Positions 14,001 to 24,210 of a DNA stretch of 64,000 nucleotides are shown here, piece after piece (positions within the stretch are counted from its first letter, which is position 1; each line of letters opens with the position of its first letter). The notes beneath the pieces are model-generated. The model was not told the DNA's origin and made no database searches. It was given only the letters and a program-made list of their open reading frames with translations. This stretch comes from Dendrobium chrysotoxum (taxonomy: Eukaryota > Streptophyta > Magnoliopsida > Asparagales > Orchidaceae), in the NCBI GenBank assembly GCA_019925795.1, contig CM034312.1:85501528-85565527 (forward strand). The letters run 5' to 3'. The translations under genes and the position numbers were made by a program.

Positions 14001-17000
14001 GCCAATACCAATCTAAGCATTTGTTCAGAATATTACTAATTATCTATTTTGCTTTAATACTAAATCAAGTCATTTTATCTGTTGATATTAATATAACAAC
14101 ATTCAATATTAAACTTACCTATTTAATATAAATCTCATTAACAGATAGTTAATAAATTAATTTGAATTCTATAGAGATTTATACATTTAGTAACTCACCT
14201 TATTAGCTGCTTGGGTTTTACATGAGACTCGACTTGTCGGCTCGCGAGCTCGGCTCGATTAATCTAATATTAAAAAAAATACAAAAACTTGTATTATTTT
14301 AAAAAATCGGTTCTTTCCCGCCAAATAAATATAAAATATTAATTGCATTTAATGCCATTAATGAAAACTACAACCCAACAGCTTTTTTTGGGAAAGCTGA
14401 CAGGTTGCGTTGTTTTAAAAAAAATCGTTAATTTTTTTTTTTAATAAAAACTGCTCATCTCTTCTCCCAATAAAAAATCTATTGCAAATTTGGGTACAAG
14501 CACTGTGATTTTGATGATAATAAATCTTATTATTTTACTTACCATGCTATCTCCTATTGATTGAGTTTATTGCATATTTGCTTTCTTTATTATGTGCTAG
14601 CATTTCAGGTCCATAAGCTCACTTGCAAACCAGCTCAAGACTGGGTAGACTATGATACATTTTTTACTTTTTCTTGAGTCAAATGTACTATGATGGATCC
14701 TGAAGCTAAGTAACCTTGCACACACACACTCAAGGGAGTGGTAAGTGAGTTAGAAAAAATTTCAATTTTCTGAACTAATCGTACAATATCATCCTGGACG
14801 ATCAGTTTATCCCAAAACCCTAATTAGGGCATCTGTGTCATATCAGTCTGTTTAAACTAATCGTCCTGGATGATCCCTATATCGTACAGGACGATACGTT
14901 TTAACTTTAGAAACCAGCCGCCAATCACAATTTAGGCAAGATTTTATATTTCAAAAATTACTCTCATCGTACAAGACGATCATGATTGTCCTGGACGATT
15001 TATGACAATTATATCTAAATTGATCCCGTGATTAGGGGATTAATTATAGTTAATTTGATCAATCAAATTGTACAGGACGATCATAAACGATTGTACTGTA
15101 CGATCAGAACACTTCATGGTACGATAATTAATCGTCACCTATCGTACAGGATGAAAATTATAATTTTTCAACTAATCGTCCTGGACGATACCTCTACTTT
15201 GTACTGGACGACCCGTCTGCTGCATGGGACGATAATTAATCGTCAGGCATCGTACTGGACGCCCCGTCTGTTACATGGGATGATAATTAATCGTCAGACA
15301 TCGTACTGGACGATCAATAGACACTCGTGAACTAGTCGTCCAGGACGATCGAAAGATCGTACAGGACTATTCTTTCAAATACTTGAACTGATCGTACAGG
15401 GCAATGCTGATCGTACTGGCTGAAAGGGCTATTTTGCACTTATCGTATAGGACGATCTTCGCCGCCAAATTGAAAATTAGGGCTGTTTTCGGAAGCCTCC
15501 TTTTTAAGTTCTATTAATTGTTGTTAAGCAAATCTTTTGCTGTTGTTCTAACCTAAGCGAGCTTAGAGAAGGAGAAGGTGAGTTTAGGGGAGAGAGAGAG
15601 AGAGTCTTGTGTGGGGGAGTTTCTGAGGGATTTCACAAAGGTTGCTCCAAGCAATGATTCGATCGTCTTCTTTAGGCTTCGTCCTTGGTTCCTTGGTTGC
15701 TCTGTGGAGACGATCTTCAGCATCAGATCAAGGTTCTCTGCCTACTCCAGGTAGGAGTAAAAGGATTCGTGATTCTCTGCCAACTCCAGGTGAGAGTAAA
15801 AGGATTCCAGGTTCTCTGTCTTCATCAAGATGGTGAAAAATGATTCAAGGTTCTCTGCCTCATCGGGTCGGTGGAAAGATTTTGTAAGGGCTTCTCCGCC
15901 TTGCTGTGGGGGCAAAAGGAGAGACACTAACTGATTAGTGCAATACATGGAAAGAAGGTTTCCGGGGAGTGGACGTAGGTCAAATTTGATCGAACGACTA
16001 TAAAATTCGGTGTGTTCTTTCTTATTATTTTTTTCGCATTTTATTTTCACACTTTTGTTTGATTCGTTCTGTGGTTGAAATCTCTGATTGTGTTGTTATC
16101 GTTAAATTATATTTTCTTTTGCATCAAGGATTATTGTTTGTTTTAAAACATTTAAAAAGGATAAAAAGATTTTTTTTTTTAGAATTTTTAAAACACCAAT
16201 TCACACCCTCTCTTGATTAGCCTCGGGCTAGTTCTATAGGGTTTCACAACCCTCACGAACTTTCAAAATCATATTCTTCATCTTCAACCATCATTCTTCT
16301 CCAACTAGTGAGCTCGTCAATAGATCTCGAATTCGGCTCCCAATCTACTTCTCCTTAACTCCGGCGACCAGACATTCTGATTTCTCCGGTGAGGCAAGAT
16401 CACGAGTCGAACTCGAGATCGAGGCAACTTAGGCGAGCCAAGCTCGAGCTTGAGCTCGAGTTCGAGCTTATCTCTGAGTAGACGAGCCGAGCTCGAACTA
16501 GCCCAAACTCGAGCTCAACTCGACTTGTGTACACCCCTAATACATATACACACTTTTAATATTTTTTACACATCATTGTGCCATGAGCTTTATCAACTTT
16601 GTTATGTATTAGTAGAGGATTAGGCCAAGAAGATTGTTGAGTTATGAACCATGTCGAGTTGACATGCTCGCTTGCAAATGATAAAATTCAAATGAATTTA
16701 TGTATATATATGAGATTTGAAATTGATTCCCCTAATATTATATTGTAACATGAATTGTATTGAGAGTTCGAAATTACATGTTGAAGATCTGAGAAAGGCT
16801 TATAATTTGGCCTTATAGGTAGGGTGGCATGGCTAGGTGGAAAAACAAAGATACTTGAAGTATTATACTTTGGAGGCTCATAATGGAATGGACCGGAATG
16901 AACAACGTTATCATTGAAAACAGGGAATGGGGGTATTTTAAAATCACACCTATCACGGCTGGCTTAGCGGGACAATAAATTTTGCATGCAGTTACCTTGT

Positions 17001-20000
17001 TCACTTTCGAGTAAATCGGTTTTGATTTATACATAGTGCTGATGTTGCATAGATGGGATGCTCCTATCTGAAAAATGGGGAATCTCTCTTGCTACCAGCT
17101 ACTCCATGATGTTGTTCTTAGGGAATATTTGAAGATGTCAATTGTATCACCTCGTTTGGAGTTACATTTGCATTTTGTAGGCAAAGTTTGATGCTTTGCG
17201 CTTTGCCTCATTGCTTCTTTTGTAATCTGCAATTTTTTGTATATATCATTTCACTTTAAAATGGATGAGGGAACTTTGTAGTAAAGGTCTTTATCTTCAA
17301 TTGTTTTTTGGTGAAAAAAATTAGAAAATTTTCATATAAATTGATGCGTACAATGCAAATGTGGTGTTACAGGCAGCATAACCCTGCACCGGTGGTCCTT
17401 AAAGATTGCTTTCATTGCGGGTCTTGTTAGATGAATGTCCTAGAGCTCTTTTCATCATTGGGAAGTTGATTCAAAATACTTGAATTTTATGCCAAACTTG
17501 TAATTTTTCTAGCTTTTGCTGTCTGAGTTTTAAAATTTTCTTGAGATCTGATATGAGAGATTCTTTCTTTCGTGAAAAGAGACTTCATTTAGAGGTTGAT
17601 GCAAGTTGAAGTGTTTGATTTGCTTTTGAGTTGAAATTTTTATAAATATTTTCGTATGCATTCATCAATCTCAAATAATCAAAATGTCGCCTTGATTTTT
17701 GCTTGGTGAGAAATAGGTTAGAGGGCTTTTGTGCTGGAAACCTGGCCTTTGTTGTTGCGTTGCATGAATTTGGACAAATATGCATGTTAATGCACACCTT
17801 GATGGGTTTACTGACAAGAGCACTTTACTTGAACCATTCCCAAAACCTTGATTTGAATGTTTTTTCTAGGATGTCCGGATTATCCTCAATCTTGATTTGC
17901 TTACAAATGAGGCATGGAAGTCTGTTTATATGATGTTCTTGAGAGAACGTGTCATCCTTCATTGGAGGATGAGCAGTTTGTTAATATTCAATTACAATGA
18001 TTTAAGAGTTCCGCCTATTCACAGTAGCAAGTAGAAAGAAGACTTGATAGAAAGTTGAAGTTGGTGCTAAAACAATATTGGTTTCCTCTACATGGTGCTA
18101 AAAGGTGTGTATTGAGAAGCTCTAAACCACGATGAAGAATTTCCTTAAATTCTACTGGTTTATAGAAGTTTTTCCAACACTGATCAAAACCTATTGCTTA
18201 AGTGTGCCTTCTGAGGTTTCAATTGTTGCATAAAGATTTTGGGAGATTGCATGAAGCATGCATATTCCATATTGATTGGTGAGCTTGAGAATAAACAAAA
18301 CCTTTTTTTCTCCTTGGAAAAGTAATAATATTTTATTTTGTTAAGGCAACAGGTATTATTAGGATTATGATAGGAAGTGCTTATAGAAATTTAGGAAAAG
18401 TCTTGGCTGAAATCTAATTTCAGCGATTTCAGAAAACCAACGACAAGAAAATCAGGAATAGAACACAAAACAACACTTCTTTTATTGAAGGTTTTATGAA
18501 AGAAAGACAAGATACAAGTGGATCTTCAATTGGAGAGTAAGATCCGGCTCTCCCAATTCTCTAGCCGCCGGCTAGAGCCTAAACACTTTAAGAACAATGT
18601 AAATTCAGCAAACAACATGTGTCCCATAACCCTAGGAAATCACCTACTTAAAGCAAACAATAAATAACAAATATCCAAACAACCCTCCCCCAATTCCCTC
18701 CCAAATCTGTCCTATTTCTTTAATTATTTCCCTCCCAAATCAGCCCACAAATCTGCCCTCTTCAGTTAGGAAATATTTCCTAATGAATCCCCTCCAAATC
18801 ATCCCCCAAATCTTCCCTCTTCAATTAGGAAATATTTTCTATTTAGTCCCCTCCAAATTATCGCTTCTGTGGCTCCCGCTCCCGCCGTGTTAGTTTCACA
18901 TGTGATGGTTAAGTAATATGTTGGTATATCAGTTGTTTAGCCTTCAGCAATAGGCTTAAGCTTTTTCATTAAAAATAGATTTGACCCAATTTTAGTATTC
19001 CTTTGATACACACTATCTAACAAGTGGTTTTAGAGCTCGTTGTTCAATCATGACCGAGGGATTTATGTGATTTCCGTTTTCTTGGTGTATTTGGCTCAAT
19101 TTTAGTGTTCCTTTGATACACACTACCTAACAAATGATTTTAGAGCTCGTGGTTCAATTGTGACCGAGTGATTTATGTGATTTGTGTCTTCTATTATCCT
19201 TGGCCCCCTTTTACCATATTTGAGTGAAGTTTGTGGTTCCCACGGTGGATCCATGTCATTGAATAGCCTCTTAGTACATGATATTTATTAGTGCTAAAAA
19301 AAATTTATTTGAGCAGAGCGATGGTAGATATAAAGGCTCTTATGTATGAAAGAGATTATTAAAATATGGACGAGTACTTTCTTAGTTCCATATTGGATAG
19401 TTGAAAATAGTGAAAGTGTAGAAATATTGAACTATTTGCTTTGACCCCACAATCTTAGACCTTTGGGTTAAAAACGTATTTGTCCAGATGTTTCTAACTG
19501 CCAACTTCAGCTCACTTCAATTTACATTCCCCAACCGATTTGGCATAGAAATTGGAATAATAATAAATAATTTCTAAATTTGATAACTCAATCAACAAGC
19601 TCAAAATTGAAATCTGCAATCCAATGGAGTATTTTGTGAACCGTCAAGAAAAACTTGGCACAAGTTTCATAATTATGTCAATTCGATCATCTCGTGCTTT
19701 TCTTATTTATCATTGGCTGCCTATTAGCATCGCATTTGAAACACTTCTATTTATTTTATTTATTTTTATTTTCAGGGGACAGCTGACGAGGTAGTGGATT
19801 GGTCCCATGGAAAACGCCTGTGGGAACTTTGTAAGGAGAAATATGAGCCTCTTTGGATAAAGGGTGGGCGCCATTGTAATTTGGAGCTATATCCAGAGTA
19901 CATTAGACATCTTAAGAAGTTCATATCTGCAATCGAAAGAACACCTTATGTTAGAAATGAATCTACAGATACCACAGCTGTATCAGATCCACCTAGAGTA

Positions 20001-21025
20001 AGCTCTGATCAACTGGAGCCTGTTAGGAGCAGTACAGACTGGAGAGATAAATCCATGCCATCTGATTATGAGAAACCTCGGCAAAGTACAGATGTTAGAG
20101 AGAAGTCGAGAGTCAGTACTGACCGGAGAGAGAAAGCTGGAAGGAATATTGATCGGCCAGACAAGGGGAGGAACAGTATGGATCAGCCAGACAAGCCACG
20201 GAATAGCATTGACAGGTTTAACTTCTAACATATTTGTCTTGCTTTTCCTTCCCCATTTTCAATAATTTTATGTGACGCATATGGAATATGTATGCTCGTG
20301 TGATCCAAATTGCATCTTTAAGGATTGCTTGCTGTTGTCTTATCATATCAAGTAATTTTATTGCATGGTGCTATCTTGTTTCTAAGATTCTGCTTTATGG
20401 TAGTTGTATAACTGCTATCAGTGCAGAAAATGTTTCATTTTATAAACATCGGACAATAATTTTCTTACAACTATTATATTAAAGTAGATTAGATTGTAAA
20501 GATTGGAACATGTTCATTCTTTATCATAAAAATTTCTGAAAAAAAAAAGCCGTAAACAAGCTGAAACAAATAGACTTCTGCTAGAATCTTAGCATTGTTT
20601 CTTATTTATAAGCCTTCTTTTAAATATAAAATGGCTTGAATTAGATGTGCGATTAGAAGTTTATTTTGTTTATTATTGATTCAATTAGTCTTTTAGGCTT
20701 TGTTAGGATTTTTTTTGCTATTTTTAAGAAATTTTTGAACTAAAAAATTGCTTTAAAACACAGTAAGAAAGCTATTTCAAACGAAGCCTTAGGTATTGTT
20801 TGGGACAACTTTCTTATTTCTTTTTAAAGCAGCTTTCTAGTATAATTTTTTTTTAGTTTGAAAAATTTTTGTGATAGAAAATTGTTTTAAAAAGCAATAA
20901 GAAAGCTGTCCCAAATGAGGCCTTAGTCTAATTTCTTGATTAATTGGTGCAGGTTTGGGGTGATGATGAAGTCAGCTGTTTTGTGCAACATTGGCTGTTT
21001 CAGACGCACAACTTCCATAAGCTGA
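2020..21025 (+). CDS. ABHD17-like serine hydrolase, 3' part (exons 2020-2056, 2145-2381, 2472-2519, 19776-20215, 20953-21025)
   Basis: An alpha/beta hydrolase of the ABHD17 (FAM108) family; animal members depalmitoylate membrane proteins, and the plant substrates are inferred. Joined exons give 277 residues of the C-terminal part, in phase at every junction. Visible landmarks: YDYSGYGQSSGK at the start; the nucleophile elbow GQSVGSGP (Ser codon 2244-2246); HGTADEVVDWSHGK with the acid residue; GGRHCNLE with the catalytic His; then a basic tail of repeated R-x-S-x-D-R units ending CNIGCF and a TGA stop. The 5' exons are outside the window. The intron between 2519 and 19776 is 17.3 kb and full of transposons, and falls between the His and Gly of the HGTADE loop. 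No stop or frameshift is seen, so the gene is probably functional. Confidence 0.9.
2145..2381 (+). CDS. ABHD17-like exon with catalytic serine
   Basis: 79 codons, phase 0 at both ends, from PSEQNTYVDIEA to YWFDIYK. It holds the GQSVG elbow and the family phrase HSPILSGLRVMYPVK. The acceptor follows GGCAG; the donor is GTGCAA. Confidence 0.92.
2472..2519 (+). CDS. ABHD17-like exon NIDKVPRVTCPVLIIH
   Basis: 16 codons, phase 0, acceptor CTGCAG and donor GTAAGT. Its donor is joined to the acceptor at 19774-19775 across 17.3 kb; the join recreates the family sequence VLIIH-GTADEVVD exactly in frame. Confidence 0.9.
3045..3505 (-). repeat. 3' LTR of the deleted Ty3 element, outer end eroded
   Basis: Matches 5741-6191 clearly from about 3070 (GAATTTAGGAAAAACAGCCC) to the terminal CTAACA at 3505. 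The first 20 or so bases do not align well, so the outer boundary is approximate. Confidence 0.7.
3600..4722 (-). pseudogene. Integrase and C-terminal remnant of the Ty3 element
   Basis: Minus-strand fragments read ARCEVCTRNKYMAMAPGG, then MDFIDGMPRSEGFTVILVVVD, then after several stops and shifts NEKLAPRYFSPYEILEKIG and HPVFYMSQLRR. These match the integrase and the region before the chromodomain of the element at 38-44 kb. There are multiple stops; it is not functional. Confidence 0.8.
4690..5707 (-). pseudogene. Retrotransposon gag remnant
   Basis: Starts at a minus-strand ATG (5705-5707, MAGSKVEVLEGG) and has an in-frame TAA at 5618-5620. It continues as WIYQVERYFVVNGLTEEEKL and QFFTLTQEGSVAEYRDRFEYL, closely matching the gag of the 38-44 kb element. 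It ends at QLE, where sequence encoding GHSGVQKSFRRL (the integrase zinc-finger region) follows in another reading frame at about 4723-4726. The CCHC knuckle, protease, RT and RNase H, about 2.5 kb in the related copy, are absent. Confidence 0.8.
5741..6191 (-). repeat. 5' LTR of the deleted Ty3 element
   Basis: 451 bp, termini TGTTAG/CTAACA (perfect 6-bp inverted repeat). It is shared with 3060-3505, including the phrases 'aaaaacagcccccttc' and 'ggatctccaatccgagagga', and differs by scattered changes. Confidence 0.8.
6192..8159. other. AT-rich intron sequence, no gene seen
   Basis: No convincing coding frame on either strand; only short AT-rich open frames. No terminal repeat pair could be defined. 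Confidence 0.5.
8160..8529. repeat. Dispersed repeat, copy A (left part), interrupted by an LTR element
   Basis: Aligns with 37735-38177 and with about 59380-59700. Shared landmarks are 'ttctata.gc', 'ctatggttaatta', 'gtcattaaggctaattt'-like phrases and the tail 'aataaagg'. The copy is split at AAAGG by the LTR element at 8530-11448 and resumes at 11449 (about to 11530). The parent element is not identified. Confidence 0.55.
8530..9519 (-). repeat. 3' LTR of the non-autonomous LTR element
   Basis: 990 bp; starts TGATGTATAATC, ends TGCATCA. It aligns along its length with 10419-11448 but is clearly diverged, so the insertion is old. Confidence 0.8.
9770..10055. repeat. Tandem duplication inside the non-autonomous LTR element
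   Basis: Two diverged copies of a unit of about 135 bp in the 899-bp internal region. Each contains 'gaacaagaaa', 'aatccaagttt/aatgcaagttt', 'caacaagat' and 'aatgcacacaa'-like phrases. No protein is encoded. Confidence 0.5.
10419..11448 (-). repeat. 5' LTR of the non-autonomous LTR element
   Basis: 1030 bp; starts TGATGTAGTGC, ends TGCATTA. It lies next to the tRNA-Met-like primer site, which fixes the minus orientation. Confidence 0.8.
12230..14222. repeat. Solo LTR (about 2 kb) nested in the hAT-like element, TSD TGAGA
   Basis: Begins TGTAACACCCC and ends GGGTTTTACA (TGTAA/TTACA ends). TGAGA occurs on both sides (12225-12229 and 14223-14227), a perfect 5-bp target duplication. Outside the duplication the GAGCTCG-rich host sequence resumes. 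It contains a minisatellite at 12850-12986. No coding domain, so it is a solo LTR of an unassigned, probably Ty3-type, family. Confidence 0.8.
12850..12986. repeat. Minisatellite with 'gtcccttttgcc' core
   Basis: Four degenerate units built on GGTCCCTTTTGCC followed by a short spacer ending in 'atgtaggt', inside the solo LTR at 12230-14222. Confidence 0.7.
14504..16248. repeat. Ty1/copia-type (Sirevirus-like) LTR with palindromic repeats
   Basis: Starts TGTGATTTTGATGATAA and ends near CACCAATTCACACCCTCTC...TTTCACA, both typical of plant copia LTRs. The first 700 bp carry many copies of ATCGTACAGGACGAT-like palindromes. The lower part carries short direct repeats of 'ggttctctgcc..actccaggt'. 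No internal domain follows, so it appears to be a solo LTR within the hAT-like element. No matching target duplication was found, so the ends are approximate. Confidence 0.6.
14780..15450. repeat. Cluster of ATCGTACAGGACGAT-type palindromic motifs
   Basis: About twenty occurrences of half-sites GGACGAT and ATCGTAC/ATCGTCC, many arranged as ATCGTCCTGGACGAT or ATCGTACAGGACGAT, spaced irregularly. Two longer direct repeats (about 15215-15310) each contain 'ataattaatcgtca'. The cluster sits in the upstream half of the copia-type LTR. Confidence 0.75.
16540..18367. other. Intron sequence, no gene seen
   Basis: No supportable coding frame; open frames at 16813-17034 and 17585-17933 have no recognisable motif and lack splice or codon support. 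Confidence 0.5.
18368..18900. repeat. Probable solo LTR of the Ty3 chromovirus group
   Basis: Starts TGATAGGAAGTGC and carries the same central block as the other LTRs here (GATACAAGTGGATCTTCAA, then GGATCCGGCTCTCCCAATTC-like, then TAGAGCC, then CATAACCCTAGG), ending near TTAGTTTCACA. No clear target duplication or internal region; the right end is approximate. Confidence 0.6.
18975..19190. repeat. Tandem duplication of about 108 bp
   Basis: Two adjacent units, each with 'caattttagt.ttcctttgat', 'acacactacctaacaa' and 'gattttagagctcgtggttca', differing at scattered positions. No coding potential. It lies in the ABHD17-like intron shortly before the exon at 19776. Confidence 0.75.
19776..20215 (+). 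CDS. ABHD17-like exon with catalytic Asp/His and basic repeat tail
   Basis: 146 codons plus two bases. It begins GTADEVVDWSHGKRLWELCK, the acid loop, and continues through GGRHCNLELYPEYIRHLKKF with the catalytic histidine. The last 70 residues are a low-complexity charged tail with repeated R-x-S-x-D/R-x-I-D units. Acceptor TTTTCAG; donor GTTTAA, a weak donor, with the split codon AG-G giving Arg. Confidence 0.9.
20953..21025 (+). CDS. ABHD17-like terminal exon
   Basis: Completes the split Arg codon and adds 23 residues (FGVMMKSAVLCNIGCFRRTT and three more), then TGA at 21023-21025. The acceptor is GTGCAG. Plant members of the family end in a similar short motif with two cysteines, which supports this join rather than read-through to the stop at 20226. 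Confidence 0.85.
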
Positions 21026-22048
21026 AGCGTACAGAACATTTGGGTTAGTATAGTCTACCTTTTTTCTTTGTATTAGTTCATTTTGGTTTGGCTTAGGCTA
21101 TGCTCGGAAGGTTCAAATGCCTTCCTGTTTAATGGCGATTAGTTGTCTAACAAGGCTTCTGTAATTTACCTTATAGGGATTAGTGCCCTATTATTTCTCC
21201 TTTGTGAACTAAAATGATAATGAAGTTTTATCTAACCGATTATTTTTCATTGTTCACTAATTACAATGTGTTGTTGGAGGTTGACATTTCTTATAATTTG
21301 ACCGTTTTATTTATACAAGAAAATATTTAAAAATTTTATTAGTATGCTGAAATTGCCGGCGAATTTTTTTTTCACAAATAAATTTTTATAAATTTTATTA
21401 TTTTCTTTAGTGTAATTTCATAAAATATCTAAATAATAAAAAATAATTGCCATCTAGACTCTAATCACGTGAATACACATGATTTTTTTTTCTCACAGAG
21501 TGTACAAGAGAGAAAATTCAGGTGTTCACCTGATTGGAGTCCGAACGAAAAATTATATCCGGATTCCGCACGGAATAATTTCTTCTAAATAATCAAAATT
21601 TTAAAATAATATAGTGAACATGATCACCATGATCATGATTGCCATGAATTAATGATAAATTGATGTTAGTGTTAAAATAGCAAACAACCAAACATTATAT
21701 AAATATAAGCTGAATATATCAATAAAGCAAATTAGTTTTTCCTCTAAAATATGTATTTACTCGGCATTATTTGTGATAAAGGCAAACAAAATAATTCTTA
21801 TATTTTAGAAATCATCAAAAGATTTCACAATGAATTTTGTGATTGATTGTATTGAAATTGATGATTTTCATCGATATGTAATATTTATTATGAATAAAAT
21901 TGCATGCAATGGATATAAAAATATTAAAGTTAAACTTAAGAAACTAATTGTAGGAATTAAAATCTAAATTATGAATAATCATATGAGTTGAATTGGTCAG
22001 GTTGTGGGTCTCTATAGACCAGTTTGTATGAGATGAGATAAGGTATTA

Positions 22049-22050
<2 letters not shown>
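21026..22050. other. 3' flank of the ABHD17-like gene
   Basis: Contains the presumed 3' UTR; no single polyadenylation signal stands out. From about 21290 the sequence becomes AT-rich and non-coding. Confidence 0.45.

Positions 22051-22144
<94 letters not shown>
22051..22144. repeat. (AT)47 microsatellite
   Basis: 94 bp of uninterrupted AT dinucleotides. Confidence 0.98.
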
Positions 22145-22147
<3 letters not shown>

Positions 22148-24200
22148 TTATTGTAAAAATTTAGTAAGAGAAAAATCATGGAGTCAAACTCACTTGAAGT
22201 GATTCTATTAGTGTATGTAGTTCATTATAAATGATGTCTTTTCCTATAATTATGGAAGGTATTAATAAAATATAGTAGAAATAAACTACTAAAATTAAAT
22301 TTTATGAAAGAATTTGAAAGAGCTTTGCTGCATGCTAATCGTCTTCAAGAGATCTTTTATGGCATTATACTAGAGATCAAGAAGTCTAATATTGATTCTG
22401 GTGTTATTATTAGGAGTTTGAGTGTTGATGGTAGTCGGTGAAGTTGATGAGTGTTAGTATTAATGTTAATGATGTACATTGGCTTTGTAGATAATGTTGT
22501 GCATCAACATTATTGGTAAGCGGGCATCCACGATGGTGTTAATGACAGACATTGATCTTATAAGTGATGAAGTATATCAATATTATTAGTAATGATAGTG
22601 ATGAGATTGGTGGGCATCGATATTTGTGTAAATAGTGTGCATTGACTTTATAAATGATGATATTCATTGGAAGATTATCATTGGTTGGGGTGATCAGGAG
22701 ACTGTAGTTGGGCAATGATAATTGGGAAATCATAATTAAGTGATGATTGTAGGAGACTATAATTAGGCTATCAAGGTCAAGAGATTATGAGTGGGTGGCA
22801 ATAGTCTAGTGATAATTGTTGGTGCTGGTGGTTCAATGATGATGGTTAGGTGGTAGCAATCCTATGGTGGTGGTCGGACAATGGCGATTTGACATTGATG
22901 GTCATGTAACATAGTTCGGCTATGGTAGTCGAGCGTTGGTTGTCTGATGATTGGGAGGGGGCGGCCTGAAAATGGTGTTGGGTCGGTGGTGGTTCGACAA
23001 TGGTGTTGTTTCGGTGGTGGTTCGACAATGGTATTGAGTCGGTGGTCGTTTGACAATGGTGTTCATGTAGAGCTCTAGAATACCGCTGAGTTCTCTCTGA
23101 TTTCTAGTTCAACTCTTTTTCTTGTTAAGAGTGAGGGTTTATTTATAGTTCGTAAGAGTGATGTTTTGATTATTCTTGCCCGAAGTCCCAAAATACTCCA
23201 TTAGATTATTCATATAAATTTACTTGATGGTAAATCATTTTTTTCTTATTTATGTGCCTTAGTAATATTAGAATTAAGCAATATTGGGCTCATTATGTTC
23301 CTCTAATTTAGATGCTCGATTTTATTATGAACATGCAATTCAGAGATCATATGGTTCTGCAATTAATATCATGAAAATTCAAACTATACTTCAATTGGTT
23401 GATTCAAATTTTTTTTTTTGGAGTTAGATAAATCATTTTTTGTGTTAATGGATTTGTCTCATCAAGACTAATTTCTAACCATCCTCAAGACAATAAAAAT
23501 AATTTATTTGTAAATATAAATTTATTTAAAACAAAGCTATTAACTTGCATTAATGGTACTAAATTAATACATGAATACACTAAATGAAAAAAAAAAAAAA
23601 CACATGGAAGAAAAATTACAAATATTACTAAATAATTTTACCTTTTTTTTGTTTTTATTTTTATTTTACCTTATATCATGCCTTTCAATTTTAGATTTTA
23701 ATGTATATCTTATGCATATTCTATTTTTAATTTGTGAACTCCAAATCTTCATAAGCTTGTTTTTGCTAATCCTCAAGTCAATAATAATTGCATGTAAAAC
23801 AAAAGCATTTAATAAATAAATTTATATTTTCATATTTAATTCTATAAAACAAAGCATTTTTTCATGAATAAATAAAACATCAAAATTATTTCTATTTTTT
23901 TTTCTTCAATAAGTATAGATCAAAAAATTAATTATCCTTTTTAATCAATATAGAAATTGTTAAGATAGTCATTCTCAAACCAACACTTCACCGTCTCTAA
24001 TAATGATTGGATTTATTATTTACAGTCATAAAATCGAATAGTTCTCTGGGTCCGGACTTCGCACGTAATAATCTCTCAAGTTGGTGATAGGGCTATAAAT
24101 TGGAAAAATGGGAGGATGTTATTCTTATATTTTTTAAAATTTGGGTGTTACTTAGTTAAATAATAAAATTCTTATGTTAAATATATAAATGAGATAACTT
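22145..24200. other. Intergenic region between the two host genes
   Basis: No gene seen. From 22400 to 23065 one strand is strongly G/T-biased with repeated 'gatgatggt'/'gtcggtggt' phrases. Downstream it is AT-rich. The phrases 'tccggattccgcacggaataatttct' (21560 region) and 'tccggacttcgcacgtaataatctct' (24052 region) resemble each other in direct orientation and might be ends of an old element. Confidence 0.4.
22983..23063. repeat. 28-bp tandem repeat
   Basis: Three units of TCGGTGGTGGTTCGACAATG plus 8 further bases, starting at 22983, 23011 and 23039; the last is diverged. It sits at the end of a longer G/T-rich stretch. Confidence 0.75.
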
Positions 24201-24204
24201 TGAT

Positions 24205-24210
24205 TATAAA
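24205..24210 (+). promoter_or_regulatory. Candidate TATA box of the DGK gene
   Basis: TATAAA in the context TGATTATAAAACCCC, about 215 bp before the chosen ATG at 24421. It is placed at the switch from AT-rich intergenic DNA to GC-rich exon 1. Spacing implies a 5' UTR of roughly 180 nt. Position is the only evidence. Confidence 0.4.

Larger units (their letters stand above)
12097..16539. mobile_element. hAT-like non-autonomous element, split by two LTR insertions
   Basis: Terminal inverted repeats TAGGGGTGTA (12097) and TACACCCCTA (ending 16539), flanked by an 8-bp duplication with one mismatch (ATGCATAT at 12089-12096, ATACATAT at 16540-16547). Both sub-terminal regions are dense in GAGCTCGAG/CTCGAGCTT motifs (12150-12225, 14225-14265, 16395-16525), mirror images of each other. 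Without the inserted LTRs about 0.7 kb of original element remains, with no transposase. An 8-bp duplication and short AGGGGTGTA ends fit the hAT superfamily. Confidence 0.75.
2520..19775 (+). other. 17.3-kb intron of the ABHD17-like gene
   Basis: Starts GTAAGT and ends TTTTCAG. The content is almost entirely transposable elements: a deleted Ty3 element, a dispersed repeat interrupted by a non-autonomous LTR element, a hAT-like element interrupted by two LTRs, and a further LTR. No host exon was found inside; the flanking exons join without loss of residues relative to the family. Confidence 0.85.

Noticed and set aside
20216..20228. Stop at 20226-20228 as the end of the ABHD17-like protein (NSIDRFNF)
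   Set aside because: A GT donor at 20216 joined to 20953 gives the family-like C-terminus ending CNIGCFRRTT and beyond, so read-through into the intron is less likely.
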